Positions 6,383 to 11,069 of a DNA stretch of 11,069 nucleotides are shown here, piece after piece. Source of the stretch: an uncultured Faecalibacterium sp. GTDB taxonomy: Bacteria; Bacillota; Clostridia; Oscillospirales; Ruminococcaceae. The notes below the pieces were generated by a model that saw only the letters and a list, made by a program, of their open reading frames with translations, was not told where the DNA came from and did not search any database. A program made the translations under genes and the position numbers. The stretch's first letter is position 1; each line of letters starts with the position of its first letter. The DNA is taken from NCBI GenBank assembly GCA_937915335.1, contig CALDLZ010000489.1, positions 1 to 11,069 of the forward strand. Direction: 5' to 3'.

Positions 6383-8788
6383 ATGGAACACTACGATTGG
6401 AATGACGGCTGGCTGTTTACCCCGACCTTTGACCCCGCCATCGTCCGCCCCGAATGCACCGGGGTGGAACTGGAGCCGGTGCGTCTGCCCCACACGGTCA
6501 AGACGCTGCCCTACAATTATTGCAACGAAAACGAGTATCAGCTGGTGTCCGGCTACCGGCGGGAATTCTTTGCGCCCAAGGAATGGCAGGGCCGCACGGT
6601 GCTGCTGACCTTCGGGGCCGTCGCCCACGATGCCACCGTGTTCTGCAACGGGCGGCGGATGTTCCACCATGGCTGCGGCTACACCGCCTTTACCGTGGAT
6701 CTGACCGAGGCGCTGCTGCCAGGCCAGAAGAACGTGGTGGCCGTCCGGTGCGACAGCCGGGAAGACCTGAACGTCCCTCCTTTTGGCGGGCAGATCGACT
6801 TCCTGACCTACGGCGGCATCTACCGGGCCGTCAGTCTGGACGTGAAGGAGCCCGCCTACCTGCGGGACATCTTTATTGAAGCGCAGGCCGAGGGCGATTT
6901 CCGCATCTATTCCTCCACCGTGGGCGAGACCATCGGCTGCACCCTGCAGGCGGAGATCCGCAGTCCCGCCGGGAGCAGGGCGCTGTACAGCGGCGAGCTC
7001 AGCCTGCCCATCATGGGCACCCTGAACGGCGTGCACCCCTGGAGCGTGGAGCATCCTTTCCTCTATACCCTGACTGTCCGGCTGATCCGGCCCGGCACCG
7101 GTGGTCTGCCCGACCGGGTGCTGGACGAAAAGAGCACCCGCTTCGGCTTCCGCACCATCCAGTTTGTGGCCGGGGGGCTGTATCTCAACGGCCAGCGGGT
7201 GGAGCTGCGGGGCCTGAACCGGCACCAGAGCTACGCCTATCAAGGCTACGCCATGCCGGACAGTATTCAACAGCTGGATGCCCAATTGTTGAAAAAGCAG
7301 CTGGGCTGCAACGCTGTGCGCACCAGCCATTACCCCCAGAGCCCGGCGTTCCTGGATGCCTGTGACGAGCTGGGCCTGCTGGTGTTCTTGGAGATGCCCG
7401 GCTGGCAGCATATCGGCGACGAGGTCTGGCAGGCGCAGGCCTTGCAGAACTGCCGCGAGATGGTCTGCCAGTGCCGCAACCACCCCAGCGTGTTCCTGTG
7501 GGGCGTGCGGGTCAACGGCAGTCCTGACAACGAGGCCTTTTACAAGCGCACCAACGAGGCTGTCCACCGGCTGGACCCCACCCGCCCCACCGGCGGTGTG
7601 CGGGTTTCCCGCAAGAGCCAGCTGCTGGAGGATGTTTACGCCTACAACGATTACTCTTACTCCGGGCGGGGGCCGGGCTGTGAGCCCCGCTCCTCCGTCA
7701 CGCCCGACATTCGCAAGGGCTATCTCATCAGCGAGTTCGGGGGTCAGCAGTTCCCGGCCAAGGCCTTTGATGACGAGCCCCACCGTCTGGCACAGGCGTT
7801 GCGCCATGCCGCCGTCCTCAACGATGCCATTGCCCAACAGGGCGTGGCCGGTGCCCTCGGCTGGTGCATGTCCGATTACAACACCCATCGCGAGTTTGGC
7901 AGCGGTGACCGCGTTTGCTACCACGGCGTGACGGACATGTTCCGCAACCCGAAGCTCTCCGCCGCCGTCTATGCCAGCCAGAAAACGCCCCGTTCCCCCT
8001 CGGATGTGGTGCTCGAGGTCTCGTCCAGCATGGCGCTGGGCGACCACCCGGGCGGCTTTGCCGGGGCCTGCTGGGTGTTCACCAACGCTGAAAGCGTCCG
8101 GTTCTACCGGGACAATGACTTCATTGCCGAGTTCAGCCCCGACCGCCGGGGCCGTTATGCCGCCCTGCCCCATCCGCCCATCGAAATTCAGGATTTCGTG
8201 GGCTCCCTGCTGGAAAAATACGAGGGGCTTGATCAGGCCACAGCCCCGCAGGTGGCGGCCATCCTCAACGAGATGCGCCGGGACGCGCTGAACCTCTCCC
8301 CCTTCTCCCGGGCGCGGATGCTCTCCCTGCGGCTGAGCTGGAACGACCTGCTGCGGATGTACTACAAATATATCGGCGTGCTGGGCGGGCCGTCCAGCGT
8401 CTACCGGTTTGAAGCCGTCTGGCACGGGCGTACCGTTCGCACCGTGGTCAAGGAGCCGGTACAGTCCATCCGGCTGGAATGCATCGTCCACAACCCCATC
8501 CTGACCGACGGCCCCACCTGGGACTGTGCCGCCGTCAGCCTGCGGGCCATCGACCAGAACGGCAACCTTCTGCCCTACTGCGGCGAGGCCGTCCAGCTCT
8601 CGGTGGAGGGCCCGGTAAAGGTTCTCGGGCCCTCCATCGTGCCCCTGCGGGGCGGCATGGCGGGCACCTACCTTGCCACCACCGGCGAAGCGGGCCGCGC
8701 CGGGCTGCACTGCCCGATGGAGGGCGCGCTGGGCGTGGAAGCGGCCCTGACCGTTCGCAAGCGCTCCGGCAGTGAGAATGCCACCTAA
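6383..8788 (+). CDS. Glycoside hydrolase family 2 protein (beta-galactosidase-like) lacking the acid/base Glu
   Basis: This 801-residue cytoplasmic protein (no signal peptide) has the GH2 layout: N-terminal jelly-roll sugar-binding domain (about 1-160), an immunoglobulin-like domain (about 165-262), a TIM barrel (about 263-520), and about 280 further residues, in part beta-rich. Barrel hallmarks are RGLNRHQ (276-282), RTSHYPQ (313-319), MPGWQHIG and GWCMSDYNTH from 493. The nucleophile is present in SEFGG (Glu451). At the acid/base site relatives read WGVRxNE; here it is WGVRVNG, so Gly379 replaces Glu. The family splits beta-galactosides, beta-glucuronides or beta-mannosides; the substrate cannot be told. 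The ATG at 6383 has GGAG 7 bases before it; an in-frame GTG at 6365 lacks such a site. Inverted repeat copies flank the gene, which has no transporter or regulator beside it. Confidence 0.93.
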   Translation: MEHYDWNDGWLFTPTFDPAIVRPECTGVELEPVRLPHTVKTLPYNYCNENEYQLVSGYRREFFAPKEWQGRTVLLTFGAVAHDATVFCNGRRMFHHGCGYTAFTVDLTEALLPGQKNVVAVRCDSREDLNVPPFGGQIDFLTYGGIYRAVSLDVKEPAYLRDIFIEAQAEGDFRIYSSTVGETIGCTLQAEIRSPAGSRALYSGELSLPIMGTLNGVHPWSVEHPFLYTLTVRLIRPGTGGLPDRVLDEKSTRFGFRTIQFVAGGLYLNGQRVELRGLNRHQSYAYQGYAMPDSIQQLDAQLLKKQLGCNAVRTSHYPQSPAFLDACDELGLLVFLEMPGWQHIGDEVWQAQALQNCREMVCQCRNHPSVFLWGVRVNGSPDNEAFYKRTNEAVHRLDPTRPTGGVRVSRKSQLLEDVYAYNDYSYSGRGPGCEPRSSVTPDIRKGYLISEFGGQQFPAKAFDDEPHRLAQALRHAAVLNDAIAQQGVAGALGWCMSDYNTHREFGSGDRVCYHGVTDMFRNPKLSAAVYASQKTPRSPSDVVLEVSSSMALGDHPGGFAGACWVFTNAESVRFYRDNDFIAEFSPDRRGRYAALPHPPIEIQDFVGSLLEKYEGLDQATAPQVAAILNEMRRDALNLSPFSRARMLSLRLSWNDLLRMYYKYIGVLGGPSSVYRFEAVWHGRTVRTVVKEPVQSIRLECIVHNPILTDGPTWDCAAVSLRAIDQNGNLLPYCGEAVQLSVEGPVKVLGPSIVPLRGGMAGTYLATTGEAGRAGLHCPMEGALGVEAALTVRKRSGSENAT
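7517..7519 (+). other. Position of missing GH2 acid/base residue (Gly379)
   Basis: The codon GGC encodes Gly379 directly after Asn378 in the WGVRVNG motif. In GH2 enzymes the residue after this Asn is the catalytic Glu (Glu461 of E. coli LacZ). The flanking residues (S, P, D, then A-F-Y) align without gaps to the family pattern NESQDDDEFY as I recall it, so a shifted alignment does not restore the Glu. GAA or GAG to GGC needs two base changes, so one sequencing error would not explain it. Confidence 0.75.
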
Positions 8789-8872
8789 ATTTCGTCCTTT
8801 CATGGTAGATTTGCATTCTGTTCAAAATTTTATCATGGTTGGCTGATATTCTAGTATTACAAACAAATGAAC
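8789..8872 (+). other. AT-rich spacer after the GH2 gene
   Basis: This 84-base stretch between the GH2 stop codon and repeat copy B has no hairpin followed by T residues. A weak promoter-like pair (TTATCA and TAGTAT, spacing 16) is present near 8831-8858, too poor to call. Termination of the GH2 transcript would have to rely on copy B. Confidence 0.4.
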
Positions 8873-9028
8873 GCCCTCTCCGTCAATGCTTCGCATTGCC
8901 ACCTCTTCCAAAGGGAGAGGCAATTGCGGCTTTGGGATAATGTTCTGCAAATTTGCAGTTTTTGTCCTATCAGAAGCATTGGCTCCCCCTTCGGGGGAGC
9001 TGGCACGCGTCAGCGTGACTGAGAGGGT
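8873..9028 (-). repeat. MITE-like palindromic repeat, copy B, inverted relative to copy A, with insert
   Basis: This 156-bp element is bounded by CCCTCTC (8874-8880) and GAGAGGG (9021-9027). It contains small hairpins CAATGC/GCATTG (8884-8898), CCTCTTCC/GGGAGAGG (8902-8920), GCTCCCCC/GGGGGAGC (8982-9000) and CACGC/GCGTG (9004-9017). It is the same element as copy A in opposite orientation, but 51 bases (8928-8978) stand where copy A has 2. The stem pairs are kept while their sequences differ between copies, for example CACGC/GCGTG here. It ends 29 bases before the next gene and may act in its leader. Confidence 0.83.
8945..8958. repeat. Perfect 14-bp palindrome inside repeat copy B
   Basis: CTGCAAATTTGCAG equals its own reverse complement. 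It lies within the 51-bp segment that copy B has and copy A lacks. It could be an operator-like site, part of a variable module of the repeat, or a remnant of another small element. Only the palindrome itself is certain. Confidence 0.6.
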
Positions 9029-9057
9029 TATTATTAAGGACAAAGGACCGGAGACCT

Positions 9058-9453
9058 ATGAAAGAAAAGTTTCGTCAGTTTATGATCGGCCGCTACGGCA
9101 CCGACGGCCTGAACCAGTTTCTGAGCATCGCCGCGCTGGTGCTGCTGCTCATCGCCATCATCAGCCGGGTAAGCATTTTCACTTATCTGGGCATGGCCCT
9201 GCTGATCTTCTGCTACTACCGTACCTTCAGCCGGAACATCTCCAAGCGCACCGAGGAGAACTATAAGTTCTACACCCTGAAGGATCGGGTGGACAACAAG
9301 TTCAAGGGCGTGAAGGAGCAGTGGGCCAACCGCAAGGTCTACCACTACTACCGCTGTCCCCAGTGCCGCCAGAAGCTGCGGGTGCCCCGGGGCCGGGGCC
9401 GCATCCAGATCTCCTGCCCCCGCTGCGGCACCCAGTTCATCAAAAAGAGCTGA
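9058..9453 (+). CDS. Membrane protein with C-terminal zinc ribbon
   Basis: The 131-residue product has two membrane segments (about 20-36 and 39-54) in the N-terminal half, a basic linker, and a C-terminal zinc ribbon with Cys100-x2-Cys103 and Cys120-x2-Cys123 (RCPQCRQKLRVPRGRGRI then SCPRCGTQF). Charge distribution suggests that the zinc ribbon faces the cytoplasm. Zinc ribbons of this form bind nucleic acid or protein; the role is unknown. GGAG ends 4 bases before the ATG, a rather short spacing. The next gene starts 3 bases after its stop, so the two are surely co-transcribed. The repeat just upstream separates it from the GH2 gene. Confidence 0.85.
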   Translation: MKEKFRQFMIGRYGTDGLNQFLSIAALVLLLIAIISRVSIFTYLGMALLIFCYYRTFSRNISKRTEENYKFYTLKDRVDNKFKGVKEQWANRKVYHYYRCPQCRQKLRVPRGRGRIQISCPRCGTQFIKKS

Positions 9454-9456
9454 GCC

Positions 9457-10296
9457 ATGTTCGGATATGTCATCCCGAATCAGGCCGCGCTCAGCCCGGA
9501 GGCCCAGGCGCGGTATCGCTCGGCCTACTGTGGGCTCTGCCGTCGCATCGGCGCGCTGCACGGGCTCAGGGGTCGGTTGACCCTGAGCTATGACCTGACC
9601 TTTCTGAACCTGCTGCTGTCCAGCCTGTACGAGGGCGAGACCGAGTGCGTGACGGGCTGTGACCACTGCCCCATCCACCCCATCCGCAAGTTCAATTGGC
9701 GGGCCAGCGGCCCCACCGATTACTGTGCCGACCTGAGCGTGGCCCTGCACTACTACAACGCCCAGGATAAGTGGAACGATGACCGCAGTCTGCTGGGCCT
9801 GGGGTTTGAAACGCTGCTGGCTTCTCCCACCCGGGAAGCCGCAGCACGCTGGCCCCGCCAGTGCGCTGCCATCCGTGCCTGTCTGGATCGGCTGGCCCGG
9901 TACGAGGCCGAGGGCAGCGAGGATCTGGATGCCGTTTCCGGCTGCTTCGGCGAGCTGATGGCCGAACTGTTTGATTACAAGCAGGATCACTGGTCACCGG
10001 AGCTGCGGAGCATCGGCTTCAATCTGGGCAAGTATATTTACCTGCTGGATGCCTACGATGATCTGGCCCGTGACGAGCGCAAGGGGGCTTACAACCCGCT
10101 GCGTACCCTGAGCAGACAGCCCGGGTACGAGGAAGAGATGCGGGAGATCTTCGAGCTGCTGCTGGCCAACTGTGCCCGCAGCTTCGAGCGCCTGCCCTGC
10201 GTGGAGGACGTTGACCTGCTGCGCAACATCCTGTATTCGGGCGTGTGGCTCAAATATAACTGCAAAAATGCAAAAAAGGACGACAAAACCGCCTGA
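9457..10296 (+). CDS. DUF5685 family protein
   Basis: The 279-residue product starts with MFGYVIPNQ and carries the features I associate with DUF5685: an N-terminal YCGLC (Cys25, Cys28), TLSYDLTFL (42-50), a second Cys/His cluster CDHCPIHP (68-75), YYNAQDKWNDD (99-109) and near the C-terminus DAYDDLARDERKGAYNPL (198-215). The function is unknown. The two Asp clusters on helical segments, with FGELMAELFDY between them, resemble the metal-diphosphate sites of isoprenoid/squalene synthases; this is my inference. The Cys/His clusters could bind a metal. No signal peptide or membrane segment is seen. It follows the zinc-ribbon gene by 3 bases with only a weak ribosome binding site (AAGAG), suggesting coupled translation. 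Its stop codon lies in the loop of the downstream terminator. Confidence 0.88.
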   Translation: MFGYVIPNQAALSPEAQARYRSAYCGLCRRIGALHGLRGRLTLSYDLTFLNLLLSSLYEGETECVTGCDHCPIHPIRKFNWRASGPTDYCADLSVALHYYNAQDKWNDDRSLLGLGFETLLASPTREAAARWPRQCAAIRACLDRLARYEAEGSEDLDAVSGCFGELMAELFDYKQDHWSPELRSIGFNLGKYIYLLDAYDDLARDERKGAYNPLRTLSRQPGYEEEMREIFELLLANCARSFERLPCVEDVDLLRNILYSGVWLKYNCKNAKKDDKTA

Positions 10297-10309
10297 TTTC
10301 GGCGGTTTT
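10285..10309 (+). terminator. Terminator overlapping the end of the DUF5685 gene
   Basis: A 9-bp stem AAAACCGCC/GGCGGTTTT encloses a 7-base loop (TGATTTC) and is followed by further T-rich sequence. The symmetric A and T flanks mean it could work in both directions. The TGA stop of the DUF5685 gene (10294-10296) lies in the loop. Confidence 0.82.
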
Positions 10310-10311
10310 CC

Positions 10312-10340
10312 TTGATTTTTCCGTTCCAGTCCTGTACACT
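10312..10340 (+). promoter_or_regulatory. Candidate promoter of the J-domain gene
   Basis: TTGATT (10312-10317) and TACACT (10335-10340) are 17 bases apart, each with four of six consensus matches. A start of transcription near 10347 would give a leader of about 55 bases containing a hairpin with GGCAT/ATGCC and GCA/TGC arms (10356-10377). It follows the terminator directly, so the J-domain gene is probably its own unit. Confidence 0.55.
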
Positions 10341-10402
10341 AGAGTTTGACTGCGCGGCATGCAGGCCGTGCAATGCCAATAGAGACGTGAGGAAGTAGAC
10401 CG

Positions 10403-11069
10403 ATGAGAGACCCCTATGAGGTTCTGGGCATCCAGCGCGGTGCCAGTGAAGAAGAGATCAAAAAGGCTTACCGTGCCAAGTGCAAGCGCTGGCACCCCGA
10501 CCTGAACCCCAATGACCCCACCGCCGAGGAACACTTCAAGGAAGTGCAGGCGGCTTATGATGCCATCACCAAGGGCGAGACCGGCCCCCAGACGGGCGGC
10601 TATGGCAATCCCTACGGCCAGCAGAGTGGTGGCTCCTCCTATGGCGGCTATCAGCAGGGATACCAGCAGAACGGCTATTCCAACGGGGATTTCGGAGACT
10701 TTGGCTTCGGCTTTGATCCCTTCGGGTTCGGCTTCGGCGGCACCTACCAGCAGCAGAGCGGCCCGGGCTACAACGGTGCGGACACCCCTGAGATGCAGGC
10801 CGCCCGCAACTTCATCGTCAACCAGCGCTATGCCGAGGCCCGCCGGGTGCTGGACGGCATCACCATCCGCACCGCGCGGTGGTATTACCTCTCCTCGCTG
10901 GCCAATCAGGGGCTTGGCAGCAGCATCGATGCCTTACAGGATGCCCGCCGTGCCGCCCAGATGGAGCCCAATAATACCGAGTACCAGATGAATCTGCGCA
11001 ACATGCAGAATCCGGGCCGCACCTACCGCACCCAGATCACCTACGCCCAGCCCGGTGGCCTGATGCGCT
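10403..11069 (+). CDS. J-domain (DnaJ-like) protein, 3' end outside window
   Basis: The first 222 codons show a J-domain (residues 1-about 58) beginning MRDPYEVLGIQRGASEEEIK with the HPD motif at 31-33, which stimulates the ATPase of DnaK/Hsp70. A low-complexity linker rich in Gly, Tyr, Gln and Phe follows (about 60-125), including FGDFGFGFDPFGFGFGG. Then a helical stretch (about 130-195) with MQAARNFIVNQRYAEARRVL and ALQDARRAAQMEPNN resembles tetratricopeptide-type repeats. The four-cysteine zinc domain of true DnaJ is not seen in this part, so it is a type III or DjlA/CbpA-like J-protein rather than DnaJ itself. GAGGA lies about 9 bases before the ATG. It follows the DUF5685 gene after a terminator and a candidate promoter. 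Client and partners are unknown. Confidence 0.92.
   Translation, partial: MRDPYEVLGIQRGASEEEIKKAYRAKCKRWHPDLNPNDPTAEEHFKEVQAAYDAITKGETGPQTGGYGNPYGQQSGGSSYGGYQQGYQQNGYSNGDFGDFGFGFDPFGFGFGGTYQQQSGPGYNGADTPEMQAARNFIVNQRYAEARRVLDGITIRTARWYYLSSLANQGLGSSIDALQDARRAAQMEPNNTEYQMNLRNMQNPGRTYRTQITYAQPGGLMR

Noticed and set aside
6275..8803. Open frame of 842 codons on the minus strand
   Set aside because: It is antisense to the GH2 gene, which shows clear family motifs. The antisense product is low-complexity and has no convincing start site or domain.
8831..8858. Promoter between the GH2 and zinc-ribbon genes
   Set aside because: The best pair of boxes (TTATCA, TAGTAT) matches poorly with 16-base spacing, not enough to annotate, although a promoter should exist in this gap or inside repeat copy B.
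6146..9028. Composite transposon or IS element
   Set aside because: No transposase frame lies inside or beside the repeats and no target-site duplication could be recognised, so only non-autonomous repeats are reported.
1..11069. CRISPR array, tRNA, rRNA, toxin-antitoxin or phage genes
   Set aside because: No regularly spaced direct repeats, no cloverleaf with a TTCGA-type T-arm, no rRNA stretches, and no small gene pair or phage-type gene order were seen.

Overview
The window looks like chromosomal DNA from a high-GC, low-copy-repeat Clostridia gut bacterium, most likely Oscillospiraceae/Ruminococcaceae and Faecalibacterium-like. This is inferred from: a Gram-positive-style division/cell-wall gene order (rsmH, ftsL, class B penicillin-binding protein with PASTA domains), strong AGGAGG-type ribosome binding sites, GC-rich genes separated by AT-rich spacers, a gut-Clostridia type of GH2 glycosidase, a DUF5685 protein, and short CCCTCTC/GAGAGGG-ended palindromic repeats. 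No taxonomic marker gene is present, so the genus is a guess.

Left part (1-4283, minus strand): start of a division/cell-wall (dcw) cluster read right to left. A good sigma-A type promoter (4144-4172) drives rsmH (16S rRNA C1402 methyltransferase), then an FtsL-like septal protein, then a large class B PBP that runs off the left edge. A hairpin with a T-tract lies between ftsL and the PBP gene and may attenuate transcription. No mraZ lies directly before rsmH.

Middle (4284-5506, minus strand, then a divergent promoter region): rsmD (16S rRNA G966 methyltransferase) is coupled by an ATGA overlap to a coiled-coil protein of unknown function. The pair ends in a strong intrinsic terminator. Two back-to-back promoters separate rsmD from the genes on the plus strand.

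Right part (5507-11069, plus strand): a flavodoxin-fold protein with an iron-sulfur-flavoprotein-like cysteine motif; a GH2 family beta-glycosidase flanked by two inverted copies of a MITE-like palindromic repeat; then a membrane zinc-ribbon protein, a DUF5685 protein three bases downstream of it, and a J-domain protein with a Gly/Tyr/Gln/Phe-rich linker that runs off the right edge.

The most notable observations are: (1) the GH2 enzyme keeps its nucleophile Glu but has Gly where the catalytic acid/base Glu should be; (2) this gene is bracketed by inverted copies of one repeat family, one of which carries a 51-bp insert with a perfect 14-bp palindrome; (3) the zinc-ribbon/DUF5685/J-protein trio, in which the DUF5685 protein has Asp-rich motifs resembling isoprenoid synthases. 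I see no phage, CRISPR, toxin-antitoxin or defence system, and no RNA gene.
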